64,000 nt of DNA from positions 1,116,001 through 1,180,000 of the forward strand of contig JBANDB010000011.1 in the NCBI GenBank assembly GCA_037576215.1. The letters run 5' to 3'. The notes below the pieces were generated by a model. It was not told where the DNA came from. It worked only from the letters and a program-made list of their open reading frames with translations, and ran no database searches. Below, piece by piece: positions 34,322 through 46,772 of this stretch (position 1 is its first letter; each line of letters opens with the position of its first letter). A program made the translations under genes and the position numbers. This DNA comes from Armillaria gallica (taxonomy: Eukaryota > Basidiomycota > Agaricomycetes > Agaricales > Physalacriaceae).

Positions 34322-36293
34322 ATGGCATCGCACCTCTCAAGATCTACCGCCTCCCCCGGGAACACTCTCGGCGCTCTCTATGTTGGCACTACCATTGCCG
34401 CCATGTAAGTGACCTTCGGTACTCGCATCAATGTCTTCCCATTCACTCCTTCGCTAGTTTATTCGGCATAACAAATCTACAAATGCTCATCTACTACAAA
34501 AGATACCCCGACGACTTGCGGATTTATCGATATTCTGTATGTTAATGTTCTTTCCGAACTGTTCTTAGGCTTTTAGCTGAAGATGATGATCCAGGTAGCG
34601 ATACTTTGGTCTGCCTGTCTTATTCATGTCAAGGAATCACTACATGCATTGACAGGGTTCTTGATGCCTTTCACGTTGCCTTGAGCACCCATATGCTATA
34701 TTTCTATATGGTTGATATGTATGGGAACTTGGTAGGCGCCCTAGGATATCCCGTATGGTGCGTTCTAGGACAGACTCCGAATGTCAATTTCGTTGAAGTT
34801 TTGTTATAACAGGAGCTTCAGGGTAAATTTTTTGAATCGATTCGGAATGTAGAGCTTGCTGATGACATCTGTACTCAGCTGCAATTAGTTATAAACGTCG
34901 GTCATTAGGCTGTGTTTCTAGCATTGCGCACTGACAGCGTCCCTCCTAGGTGTTGATCGTCGTCTACGTCCAAGGGTATGAGCCGTGCTATTTTTTGAAG
35001 TAGCCAAAGTCTTATTGGTATAATCCTAGGTTGTATGCTATCCGAATATGGAAACGTTCGTATTATGGGGTAGCTGTGATGGATATAGCGAGGACTCACA
35101 TTGCCCTTAGTCGGACACCATTTCGGTAAAATTCTTCCGTGGCTCATCGTAAGCATGCTTTCGATTCATTGAGCACACTGCTCACGCTTATTGTCTGACA
35201 GCTCTTAGCTATTGCAATCTCGCTCGGTAATATCATTACACTTTCTGTAGATTATCTGATTAATTGTGTTTCATTTAGGTGCCGGAATATGTAAGACGTC
35301 AATAACTCACTCGCTCTCATCGCACTGACAAGACTACTTCAGTTCTGGTCTATGATATGTAAGGGAACATTTGTAGCTGCGTGTAGCATCTGAATGATTG
35401 TCAGTTATGTTACAGCGACGTTGCGGTCCTTTTTTGCTCGCGTTGTATGTGATCAGAGTTCATACTCTGAGAAATTGCGGTTATTTACGCAGGCTAATGT
35501 AGGGGGTGCCGATTTACTTCTACTGCTCTGCGGTCGTCGTGGCAGATCTTACCATAGCCCTGATGATGTGCTATTACCTCCGCAAGAGCAGAACAGCGAT
35601 GAATTTCTCTACGACGTACGTGTTTCCTTCCCAAGACCTTCGAATTCTTGTTCATTGGAGGAGTAATAGACTTACCCCCATGCTTCTCCATATGATGCGA
35701 CTCATTCTTGTATCAGGCTTAGCTACAAGGTGAAGATATCTGCTTTGATCTTTCACGCATTGTACCTGATGAAAACAACAGTGCATGCTCGCTTCTCACT
35801 CTCATCGCGGTCCGCTGTCTCTCGGCTTGACCACATCACATCATCTCACCAATATCTGCAGTTCATCATGTGGCCGGAGTCTCTGATTTTCATGGGGATT
35901 GATTTCATCCTACCCAAACGTCAGTATTATTCATTACCCATTAACAATGGCTGACAAATGGCCTCATAGTCTACATCAACTCGCTACTTGCTATGTAAAT
36001 TGTCGTCTTATATTACTCTCTATCTAAAGCTCACCCTCATCAGGTTCAATCACCGACATAAACATAGGTCGAACAAATCATCCGAAGAGCATGGAGGTCA
36101 TTCCATTTCTGCTGTCCTCCAGTTCGCGCCCCACAACTCCGAAGACTCTACAGCAGAAACGGTACATAAACTAGTCTAGCTTAGCCTTTGAATTCTCACC
36201 CAGTGTCTATTTCAGAATATCCGCATTCCGCTCCAGGATATGTGTACTTTGAAAGATACGCGAAAGGGAACTCTTGGTCCAAGCCAGGCTTGA
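34322..36293 (+). CDS. DUF6534 family seven-helix membrane protein (paralogue 2)
   Basis: ATG 34322 begins MASHLSRSTASPGNTLGALYVG. Exon 1 ends at 34404 and exon 2 (34458-34536) encodes LFGITNLQMLIYYKRYP. Later exons encode VLDAFHVALSTHMLYFYMV, GRHFHKILPW-like sequence, ADLTIALMMCYYLRKSR, and a soluble tail (FNHRHKHRSNKSSEEHGG) with a final short exon ending at TGA 36291-36293. Exon 1 length and intron positions match the paralogue at 17762-19688, so the two are duplicates. About nine short introns. Predicted plasma-membrane protein of unknown function. Middle exon boundaries are approximate. Confidence 0.8.
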
Positions 36294-38298
36294 TGTCTGC
36301 AGACAAGCCTAGATAAAAGTGATGCCTGATTTTCCCCCAATGGACGAGGATGTACGGAGGTACTCACTTTCTAGAGTCTTGAAGGACATTTCTACATAAA
36401 TTTCGTCACGTGTTTCGATTATCGGGAGGTGAATTTGGTGAATCTTGTTCGAGCCACACGCGAATACGTAGGAAGGCTTGGCTAAGAGTCGTCATTGGGC
36501 CCTGGGGACTCCATTGAAAGCGCGTTTTTGTCTGAGTATACTCCCAAAAATATATTATTTTTTCTTGACCCCCCTCGGAAGACTAAGAGTTTTGCAGTCT
36601 TCACGTGGTGGAGCGTGTCCTTCGAAGTGATCGTCATTCAGTGAAAGACTTTTGTCTGACAGAAAAGTAACCGAAGCACTTTCGACGGAGAGTAGTGCAG
36701 GTGAAAGTAAGGCTGCCGCTGGTATTTACCCCATGAACACAAGCAGACAGAAAATCAGAGGTAATGCCACAAAGCGAGGACCTTTAATTGTCTGATTGGA
36801 GTGATAATCAGGTTATTTCCGGAATATGTGTTCATCAGCTCTGCGCAGTCTGGTATTGGACACGACGCGTGAATCAGGCAATCGGGGTTGCATTCAAGCT
36901 GCTTTGCCGATTTGTTTGTCTAGTCCCATGGCAAGAGCGGCACAATGAGAATCAAACACTACGAATTGAGACCTCGGAAGAGTCTAGAGGCAGAGTAAAT
37001 AAAATGAAAAGCGAAAACAAGGAGCCGGACATCTACTAATTGTGAACGGTTGGATGCGAATGTGCGTGGCTGAGTCAGCGCGCTGTTCACCCCAAACAGG
37101 GATGGCCGAACTGTCCCGAAGTCACAGTCACACTCGTGGTTCTTCTCCTGACCACTATGAGGACCAAGATTTGGACATGTAGAAATTTGGAAGGCAGCGG
37201 CCGGGGCCTCATTCGAAACGGCAGGTACGTTATTACGTCTACTAGGAAAACAATCTTGACCTATTATCCCGATTCATTGTGCTAGACGATGCCCTTCTGC
37301 TGACGCGCCTTTTGTTCTTCATTACAAACTTTTTCGAGAATCCTGTCGTCCCTAGTAGAGCATAATGGTGACAAAATTGCAAGAGATCCTTGCCCTGGTT
37401 GGGACTGGAGCAATAGTTGCGGTGTATGCGGAATTGGACGGCAGCACCTACACGGACAGTGCGTACTGCCCCTTTGTCTATCGTGTTCTTTGCTTACTGT
37501 GGCTCAAGACTCCTCAAGTACATCATTATTGAGACAATCATAAAGCCACCAATGGCCATGCTCTTGCTCGGGCCATGAGTAGACGGTGTCGGGCCGACCC
37601 TTCAAGGTAAGCTGCTTGTGCCTGTGTGACTGGATATCTAACAAGCCGTCTGTAAACCGTTATCAGGATCTATCTCTTTCTTCACAGTTTTTGGATATGC
37701 CAACGGCCGACTGTCAAGCGAATAAACATGCCAGACACCGACACCAACGATCCCCCGTGTAGGCCGCTTCTTTGTCGCCAATAGCAGTCTTCGTGCGTTT
37801 ACTGTGGTATCTCACTCCAACGGCACACTTCCAAGTTCGTGAACAGTTTCCAGACCGGCGAAGCAGTCTTGGGTTATACGATTAGCAATAACTACAAGGT
37901 TCGTCGATTTGTTTTTGGTACGAAACATTTGCTCTTATGTCTCTATCTATCCTCCATAGATGTTCTGGAATCTGCTCTATGAGCTAGACATGTCGACGTC
38001 AGAAATGAACGAGCCTGGGCACATAGTAGCTTGACGCTCCAGAAGCATCCACAAGGCAGTCTGTCTTTCCTGCGACACTGGGACTGCTGAGCCAATACAA
38101 GGGCGCCGCCTTGTCTTGCCATCGTTGCACACTTCTTGGCAAGATTCACGTCCCAGTGCCAGTTAGCTTCTCTTCGGAACAAAGCACAGCCCGCCAGCTC
38201 GCTGCTATGTAATAATTCGTAACTAGAAGGTATATTTCCTGCGTCTACGGGCGAGCTTTCGTCTTATATGGCGCCTTCATACTTCATAGGATACGAAG
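36294..38298. other. Gene-poor stretch
   Basis: I see no supported gene. An ATG near 37365 opens a short hydrophobic frame reminiscent of a membrane-anchor exon, but it stops quickly and no downstream exons could be chained. Confidence 0.35.
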
Positions 38299-39775
38299 AA
38301 CACAGATTCCATTGCGCAACACGAGCTACCTGTGATCGCTAGTCGTGTACATGGCCAAGCAGGCGATGAAGAAACGTGGACTTCGCGAACTCGGCTGCTT
38401 GTCTCGCCGCCTCAGCGATATCTGAGCGGCATTAAGCTAGGCAGCAGGGGCCCACCTTCTCGACGTCAGATTCGATCTTGTCGGTTATAGCGCTCTTGCT
38501 GTAATTATGAGCGCGTTACACGAAGAGCGTGGAGCACTTAGCAGCGCTCGTACGATTCCCAATCATCACAACGCTCAGGATCTTCCCTCTTCCTCGCTCT
38601 AACTCCACCGGAGCCACGGAGCTTTGCTTCAGGCCAGACACCGGTTCCCCGCTCCCAGACTAGGCGTGCTCGATCCACCTCCAGCGTAGACGACTCGTCG
38701 CAGGCCTAAAGTGCCATCCGTAGGCAGATTGAAGGATTCGGACGACATTGGACGTGCCATGGGACTGCTGGTTACCACTTGTTGTGAAGACCTCGACGGA
38801 GGAATTGATGTATGTGATGAGGCCCGCGTAGGCATGTTCAGACTTGAATTTTCCGTAAATGGCGAATTCAGTCTCCCTGGCCCCATTATGATTCGTTTCT
38901 CCTGAAACGAGAATACGAGGTCTTGTTTGTTGGTGAATGGACCGAGTGGGAGTTAATCGAGGCTCGCGGAATCAGCATCGACATGTGTCCGGCTTGACGT
39001 GGGCGGAGATCAGAAGATGGTGTGGGTAGGGATCAGGAATAGAAGTCACACCGAAAGGGCGCTTCACACCTTCGTTTTCCGAGGCCCGTGGAATTTCCGC
39101 CAAGCGAAAGCTGTCGACAGACATTGCGAGGTAGTAGGTGCGCTACTGCAGCATCGTTATAGTTTGACAATGTGATTGATGTGCGTTCTCAGTGAAATTC
39201 GAGGCACCCGCAGCGTTGACATCACATTTTACCTTGATGGCGGTGTGCGGGATATAAACACACCGTGAGTGTGAGCATGCGTCTTAACCTCCACGTATGA
39301 TGGCAGCGGAGACAATCAACATTGCTGGTTGGCGGTATCGAACTTGGAATCCAAGAGAGTCCTAGCGAGCGATGAGATAGAAAGTTTGCCTGACCAAGCC
39401 TTCACAAAGATTACCAGCCTTAGCACGTCATTCCTGTCAGGTTGAAATCATACGATGTGTATGGCAACAGAAATGGCAGAATGGTTACTGAAAACCTTAC
39501 GGCCGTCGGATTCAGAATAAGGTTATTAAATTGTGAAGGGTGGCTATAGATCGGATATCGGTCGGAACTGGTTGCCGATAAGGCCTTTTCAAAATGGGCG
39601 GTGAATACCTTTTTTATCCACCCTGTGCCGGCAATTGCCGCTCAAGGTTGGTTTAATGCCGTATAGACACGTCTTCGCTCGTACGATGCTCGTCAGAACA
39701 GATGATTATCATCTTTATTTGCTTCTTCAATTCCCAAATATCGAATTACTCCAACACTGATGCAACGCCGCCCTG
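38299..39775 (+). repeat. Diverged direct repeat, left copy
   Basis: About 1.4 kb that aligns by eye along its length with 41940-43375 in the same orientation. Shared blocks include cgatatctgagcggcat, ctaactcc.tcggagccacgg, ttcaggccagacaccggttc, tgacaaaatgggcggtga-like and gtgccggcaattgccg words. Many substitutions and small indels separate the copies. I recognise no protein in either copy. They flank the GH45 gene. Confidence 0.75.
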
Positions 39776-40708
39776 TCGTGTTGCGCTGTTCCAGGCGTGT
39801 ATTTAATACTAGATAGCTTCTGGTGCAGAACAAAGGTCATGGAACAGCACAAGGCGGTACAACTATACAGCGGTATCGCAAGTTCTCCGGTCGTTGGACT
39901 TGAAGAAGCGAATAAAAATAGCCGAGGATGTCATTTTCCACCGGCCGTGGATGTGGAATATTTCTGGCCATGTAAAGGCGCGCAGGAATATGAGGTCATT
40001 TTCTATACGATAATTCTAGTCGGTATTTATAACTTACAAAAAATCAAGTACTCCGCCAATCAATGCCTTGGATTTCTCCGACTGTTTATTTTGTAAAACA
40101 TCTGTTCAATAATGAGTGGAAAATTGGCAAGCCTTCGAGCAGTGGAAGAGGACACTCTAGTTTCCCACCTACAGATTTCAATTAGACGGATGCTCAAGCG
40201 ACTTGTAGCAAGTGACCCGAATATTTAGCTGTAACATTCCAGGGAATGCAAAATGACTGGTGGACATCTCTAGGCCGCCCACAACTTGACGACCTCAGAA
40301 TCTCCCAGACGGCGTTCATGTTATTTTTACAGGCGGTATGGAAGGATAAATTCACGTTCTAGTTCTGTCCGCGTCACTGTTCTGCCGTTAAACGGAATAA
40401 CTAGCTGCGGGCGTCGAGTACGATGATGTGGGAAAGAAAGAGAGAGCCCAGTAGAGGTAAAGTGAAAGTGACTGCGTATAGAGCGTCGATCTTTTAATTA
40501 GGAATATCGCGCCATCGTCTATCAGGAGAAATGAGAAGGAAAAGCCTCCCCAAACGATGAGATTAAGGTTGAGATTACGGTCCAGATCGCACTGCGCAGT
40601 CACGACCACAGTGCATCCGGCGCGTGCGCCAGGACAGCGCGTATGCGCATCAGCTTCGGGATAAGTGGTATATCGCACCGCAGTTGCTCGGCACGAGGTT
40701 TCAGCGCG
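39776..40708. other. Spacer upstream of the GH45 gene
   Basis: No gene seen; an open plus frame at 39797-40096 gives nothing recognisable. The last few hundred bases presumably hold the cellulase promoter. Confidence 0.4.
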
Positions 40709-40716
40709 TATAAAAG
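40709..40716 (+). promoter_or_regulatory. TATA box of the GH45 gene
   Basis: TATAAAAG lies 36 bp before the ATG at 40752. Confidence 0.6.
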
Positions 40717-40751
40717 TCAACGTCAACGACAGTCAACTTCACCATTCGACA

Positions 40752-41560
40752 ATGCTCAAACTCGGTGCTATCATTCTCGCTCTTGCAACCTCGGCCTTCG
40801 CCAGTGGGTACGTCCAGAAATCCTCTGGAACCGCGTCCTTCACGCACTACTCGGGCTGCGGGTCGCCTGGTACGTATGATCCATGTCGTTGCATCGCGCT
40901 CTTCGTTGACTGGTTTTGTGCACAGCTTGTGGAAAGACCGCGACGGGGTACACTGCCGCGATGAACCAGCTCGCATTCGGAGCCTCGTCGGGTTTGGGTG
41001 CTGGCGACGCGTGCGGTAGGTGCTTTGCACTTACCGGTAGGTTTCTGCGTTTCATTCGCTATGCTCGTCGGTCTGATTGAGGGTAACTTGGCACAGGCTC
41101 GGCAGACCCGTACAGCACCTCGTACACCGGACCTTTCTACTCGATCGTCGTCAAGGTGAGAAATCAGAATACCAGCATTCTTCGTCGTCTAACACGAAGA
41201 CCATTTAGGTAACCGATCTTTGCCCTGTCTCCGGAAACGAGCAGTGGTGTGGACAGACACAGTCGAGCTTGACAAACAGCTTCGGCATGCCATTTCAGTG
41301 AGTTGCTTTTTGTCCAAAAATAATTGGGCTCCGCCTCACCGTTCGTCGCTCGTAGCTTCGACATTTGCGAAGACACTGGAGGATCGGCGGTGTTCTTCCC
41401 CTCGGGCCATGGCGCATTGACTGGATCGTTCGAAGAGGTCGACTGCTCGGAATGGACAGGTTCTGATGGTAGTGAATTATGGAATGGAGCTTGCTTGGAT
41501 GGAGAGGATGCGGACTTCTGGCCCGCTGAGGGTTGCGGTAACCAGGGCACTGCTCCGTAA
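40752..41560 (+). CDS. cel45A: GH45 endoglucanase, subfamily C type, 193 residues
   Basis: Five exons (40752-40869, 40926-41036, 41097-41155, 41209-41297, 41356-41560) join cleanly. A signal peptide (MLKLGAIILALATSAFA) is followed by ASFTHYSGCGSP and CGKTATGYTAAMNQLAFG, then GAGDACGRCFALTG, VVKVTDLCP, PFHFDICEDTGGSA, SGHGALTG and LWNGACL, ending GNQGTAP. These match the small single-domain GH45 endoglucanases of basidiomycetes such as Phanerochaete Cel45A, which cut internal beta-1,4 bonds of cellulose and glucan outside the cell. The aspartate of HFDIC (about residue 128) corresponds, as I recall, to the general acid of that enzyme. No cellulose-binding module is attached. Many cysteines suggest a disulfide-rich barrel. 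Confidence 0.95.
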
Positions 41561-41939
41561 AGGGGAGAGCCATTAACGTATCTAACTTCATGTCCTGGTG
41601 ATATGCTTTAACAAGGCCTTGATAATATTTCTCAAAGGTCGGATGTGCACCTTGACGTCGTTAGCTGAACAAGGCGGTAGTTATTCTGAACAGTCCCAGA
41701 TTGGCAGCATACCTTTGGTAACAGATCTCTTCTTTGAATGTGTAAGATTCGTTGATTGTAACAGCAGCCGGTTTAGATGCTTGCCTAAACTGAGGGCATC
41801 AGCAAGAATATAGAGAAGGCGATGGGTGGAGCGTCCTTAGCTTTATGTTAAAATGTGATGTTATTCTGGCGGTAGTGTCAGTGCAAGAGCGATGCAAAGG
41901 ACTCAACAACGGCCAATTTGAGGGACAGTTGAAAGTAAA
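41561..41939. other. 3' flank of the GH45 gene
   Basis: No gene seen; presumably 3' untranslated region and spacer. Confidence 0.4.
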
Positions 41940-43375
41940 GCACAGATTCCTTTGCGCGACCCGAACTACCGGCGATCGCTGGTATGGCCAAGCGGGCGAT
42001 CAAGAAACGTGAACTTCGCAAATTGGGCTCCTTGTCTCGCCACCTCAGCGATATCTGAGCGGCATCAAGCTAGGCAGTAGGGCCTCGCCTTCTCGACCTC
42101 GTCCTCGACCTTGTCGGTTACAACGCTCTTGCTGCAATTATGAACACGTTAGACGAAGAGCGTAAAGTGCGTAACAGTGCTCGTACGATTCCCAATCATC
42201 CCAAGGCTCAGGATCTTCCCTCTTACTCGCTCTAACTCCGTCGGAGCCACGGAACTTTGCTTCAGGCCAGACACCGGTTCGCTGCTCCCAGACTAGGCAT
42301 GTTCGATGCACTTCCAGTCCCGACGACTCGTCGCAGGCCAGAAGGGCCATCCCTAGGCAGATCGAGTGCATCATTCACCGGTACCAGGACGACATTCGAC
42401 GTGCCGTGAGACCGCTGGAAGGTTGGTATCCAGGATCATCACGAAACTTTCTTGTCACAAGGTCCTCGATGGAGGATTGATGATGAGACTCACGCAGGCA
42501 TATTCAGGCTCGAATTTGTCGTAAACGGCAAATTCATTCCCCTCGGCTCCATTTTTGATTTGCTTCTCCTAAAACGAGGATACGTGGTCTTGTTCGTTGG
42601 TGAATGGACCGACAGGGACTGAATCGTGACACGATACTGGCGGAGTCAAGCTTGACATAAGTTCAGCTTGGCGTGGAGGGAGATCAATAGATGACTCTGT
42701 GGGTAGAGATCAGGAACGGAAGTCACCGAAAGGTACCAGGCTCACACCTTCGGCTTCCAAGACCGGTGGAACTTCCGCCAAGCAGAAGTTGTCGATAGAC
42801 ATTGCGAAATAAGTACTAGATGCACTACTGAAGTGATTAACTATACAACTGATGTGCATTTTTACCTTGGCAGCACTTGAAAAATGAGATAGTCAACATT
42901 GATGGCCTGCGATCTAGAACTTGGGGTCGAAGAGAGGCCTCAGCGAGCGCCCAGGCAGAAAGTTGACTTCCTAATCAAATCTTCACAAAGAATACCAACC
43001 TTACCTCGTTCCTGTCAGTTGAAATCATACGACGTAGCCTGTAGGCGGCAACAGAAATACCGGATGGTTTTTGAAAGCCTCACGATCGCCGAATTCAAAA
43101 CGAGGACATTTGATTGCGAAGTATCGCTGTAGCATCGGATATGGGTCGAAGGAAGATAAGTATACTGGTTTCTGATCCATGGCCGTTTCAAAATGGGCGG
43201 TGATTACCTTTTTTACCATCCATCGGCTGTGCCGGCAATTGCCGACCAAGGTTGATTTTCTGCCATATGGACGCGTCTTCGCCTGTACGATGTTCACAGA
43301 CAATCATCGACTTTTTTTGCTTCTCAATTCCTAATATTCACGCCAACGCTTGTGCTATGCCGCCAGATCTTTGAA
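41940..43375 (+). repeat. Diverged direct repeat, right copy
   Basis: Second copy of the repeat at 38299-39775, same orientation. It starts cacagattcct and ends near a gctatgccgcc word, mirroring cacagattcca and gcaacgccgcc in the left copy. It carries no recognisable coding sequence. Confidence 0.75.
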
Positions 43376-43577
43376 TGTCATCAGCGGTTCACGATCCAGA
43401 ATTGCAGAAAACAAGGCTGGACCACGGGCCCATTATGCGAATTGACCTACACAAGTGCTATCCACAATGTATCAGTTCATTTCCGTAGACCTCGGAAAAA
43501 GAACTCAAACCGGTAAGACACTGCTTCTACGACAGATCCACGCTTCAACGCGACCTGGCCCTGCTATTGCCGACACG

Positions 43578-43584
43578 TATAAAT
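43578..43584 (+). promoter_or_regulatory. TATA box of the S33 peptidase gene
   Basis: TATAAAT lies 41 bp before the ATG at 43625. Confidence 0.5.
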
Positions 43585-43624
43585 GTTCGCTGATAGGGTC
43601 CGCATCCAGCAATCATCTTTTACA

Positions 43625-45854
43625 ATGATTTCTCTCTTCCTTCCATTCAGCATTCTTGTTTATTGCGATCTCATATTCCCAACAGTATTGGCTCAAAGTG
43701 ATTTTGATTGGGGCACTGTAGGGCTTGCTCTCTCTTGACGTGCATCGCTTACAGTCAAGTCGTAGATCGAACCAACGAACAGTTTATCGTGGGTCGACTG
43801 CTACTCCGACTACAAGTGCACGCGTTTCCAGGTTTGTGACCCTCTGTGCCCACTAATTTATTCTCACATATGCGTGAAGGTTCCCATTGACTACTCGAAC
43901 GAGGACGGTGACAAAGCTACTCTCGCGGTAATCAAACTTTCTGCGCAATCCGAGACCGACTACAAAGGGACGGTACTGATAAACCCTGGAGGCCCGGGCG
44001 AGAGTGGAGTCGCTGCAATAACTTCCCTCGGTTCATTCCTCGCGTCCGTCATCGGGAACCAATACGATATCATCGGCTTCGATCCTCGTGGTGCGTTGAA
44101 CTGCAACTTAATTATGCGTTCCAGCTTGAATCATGAGCGTTTTAGGGGTTGCCAATTCGATTCCTCGTGCACAGTTCTTCCTCTCCGTAGAGGAGCAGTC
44201 CCAATGGCTTGCCAATCCCAACCATTGGACGCTTGTCGCCAATACGACTTCTGACCAGATTCCTCATTTATGGGCGTCGTCGCAAGTTTTAGCGGAACTG
44301 GCCAAGGAAAGGGATAATGGTATACTGGACTATATTAGTACGGACAATGTTGCCAGGGATATGCTGCGAATTAGTGAGGCAGCGGGTCAAGAGAAGCTGC
44401 AATATTGGGGGGTTTCGTAAGCAAGTGGTTTAAGTTTTACTCCATTGAAGGCTGATCGCTTCCCTCCAGTTATGGAACAGTGCTCGGCTCCACCTTCGCC
44501 GCAATGTTTCCCGTGCGCTCCCTCGTCTTTATTGCTTCTCCCTGTTAACCAATTATTATATTAACCTCCAGGATAAAGTTGAACGTATGGTACTTGACGG
44601 TGTGTATACTTCGCCCATACTCAGACCCGTTAACTTATGTTGTTCAGGTGTGTTGGATATGGACGGCTATTATAGTGGTAAGATGGTAATGCTGCATCCA
44701 TATGCCTATAGCGTCTCACATATTATCATTTGCAGGCGACTGGCGCAATGAGCTTGCCGACACTGATAAGGACTTGCAGTCATTCTTTGATGGATGCGTC
44801 GCCGCTGGCCCTGAAGCATGCGCTTTCTACGCCCCTACTTCAGAAGAAATATCCAATAACCTCGATTCTCTATACGAGTCTCTTCGCGCGCAGCCGGTTC
44901 CAGTTGTAACTCCATCGTTCTATGGTGTCGTCGACTATGCTGTCCTGAGAACCGCAGTCAGGTCCTCCCTTTACCAACCGTATGCCCTTTTCTCTACCCT
45001 CGCCGAAGGTCTCGCTGGTCTCGCAGCAGGGAACGGTAGCATAATTTATGGCATGCAGGCGCAGACGAGCGATGACACCTCTTCCGTTTACGACAATTCA
45101 TTGGATGCGGAAATTGCCATTTCCTGCAGCGATGCGCTGAAGAACACGGACTCTGTGGCAGATCTCTTTGCGTATTGGGACAGCATCAAAGGTTTATCGG
45201 CCTTTGCCGATATACTATTTACTGAGAGAATTAGCTGCTCGTGTGTACTTCTCTTTCTCGACATGTGTGGATGTACTAATTTATCTTTCTTCAGTGGATG
45301 GAAGTTCCATCGCGACGGCAGATTTACAGGTGGGCTTTCACCTGCACAAATGACCGTGGCTTGTTCTGAGGTATCTCTTGGTAGGTCCGATTACCGGAAA
45401 TACCAGTTACCCTATCCTTCTGATAGGGAACACGGCTGGTATGTACATCCGTCCCCGAGCCCTCCTTTCCTACTGATATCAATGTATCATTCAGATCCCG
45501 TTACTCCTCTCACTGCGTAAGTCACCCTGGGATTACATGTCAGGTGCACTTCATTGATATTTCTTCAGAGCAAAGAAGACCTCAAGCGCATTCCCTGGCT
45601 CCGTAGTTCTAACTCAACGTGCATCAGGGGCAAGTAATCCTTTGACCGCAGATTTTCGTACACTCACTTTCCTGTTTCTATAGCATACATCCCTAGCCGC
45701 TTCATCGACGTGCACGCAAGGGTACGTTCAAGCTTACTTCCAAAACGGAACTTTGCCTGGCGACGGAACGGTCTGTGAAGTTGAGTCTGAGATGTTTCCA
45801 ACTTCGCCAAATGCCGCTCGTCTTCGGCAGCGTACTTTCCTTAATCGTAAATGA
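43625..45854 (+). CDS. Secreted peptidase S33, tripeptidyl-aminopeptidase-like (TAP-like C-terminus), 529 residues
   Basis: Thirteen exons, several under 45 nt, join in frame from ATG 43625 to TGA 45852-45854. Residues 1-26 form a signal peptide (..LIFPTVLAQS). The alpha/beta hydrolase core shows VPIDYSNEDGDKATL, the oxyanion-type LINPGGPGESG, IIGFDPRG, and the nucleophile elbow WGVSYGT, with Ser214 split by an intron. The acid is Asp446 in NTADPVTPLTA and the base His474 in SGHTSLAASS. All three catalytic residues are present. Family members release N-terminal tri- or dipeptides or act on esters outside the cell. The intron before the histidine exon has a GC donor. A MITE begins 24 bp after the stop codon, so it likely contributes to the 3' untranslated region. 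Confidence 0.92.
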
Positions 45855-45877
45855 CTCCAGAGCTATGGGTGTAATAG

Positions 45878-46772
45878 TATGGGCGTAATAGCGTGTAATA
45901 AATCGGACAGGCGCAAGTGTACTTTTTCCGGACACAAGTTAGGGTGCAAGTTTGCCTGCATCCTCCCGCAAGTTAAGGGACATTTTACACAGGTTTTCTG
46001 CTGGCTATACTTTGTGGATCGGATCAGAGCCGTGATATGTAGATTCTGTACTGTCGGCTGGGTACTGTTTATTTGCTTGTACTGTATAAATAAAGTATGA
46101 ATTCTAAATTTCAGGGAAGAAATAGGATACCGAGGTTGTACAGCCGGTCCTACCGTATACTCTTTAACTGTCTAGAAATTAGAATTTCGTTCTCAGTGCA
46201 TTTCACTGAGCTCAATATCTCGTCGGCTTGCAGTCTGCAATGTGCAATGTGCATAGTGTAGAACTTTTCAATCTGGGATTGACCGTCTCGACGGTGTTGA
46301 AAGATAAGCCAGTTCTAAGATATAATCATATATCAAGGCACAATTGCGTGCGTGCGTTGAATTTGAGCCCACAAGGATAGCCCACTACTAATGAATCTCA
46401 AATCTAAAGACTAGATACTGAGGGGGAATAAATATAAATTCGTCGCGTCAAACGGAGATGAATGAATAGGTAAAGGAGATGAATACGCTTGAGGAGTTCG
46501 GGACACAGCGGCCCACAGAGCCAAGACTCGTGTTAAATAAGCGCCGAAACAAAAACAACGTCCGTCACGTCGTCCTACCGGCTCCGACTCCTGCTCAGAA
46601 CCCGGTCCCCACTGGCCAGACCTTATCCTAACGTTTATGGTGATGATGCGTATATCCTTACAAAAGCCACTTAACTTGCGGGAGGACACAAAGTTGTGCA
46701 CTTGCATGTAACTTGCGACCACAAAAGGTCAACTTGCCCCCGCCTGAAATTTTACACGCTATTACGCCCATA
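45878..46772. mobile_element. MITE with ~100 bp terminal inverted repeats, element 1
   Basis: The left end TATGGGCGTAATAGCG (45878-45893) is inverted as CGCTATTACGCCCATA at 46757-46772. The similarity extends about 100 bp inward on each side through GGCAAGT/CGCAAGTT words and TCCTCCCGCAAGTTAAG. TA at each tip could be a TA target duplication, as in Tc1/mariner-type elements. No transposase frame lies inside. Confidence 0.7.

Noticed and set aside
37365..37620. Possible cytochrome P450 N-terminal exon
   Set aside because: The hydrophobic start stops within about 45 codons and no heme-binding or other P450 motif occurs downstream.
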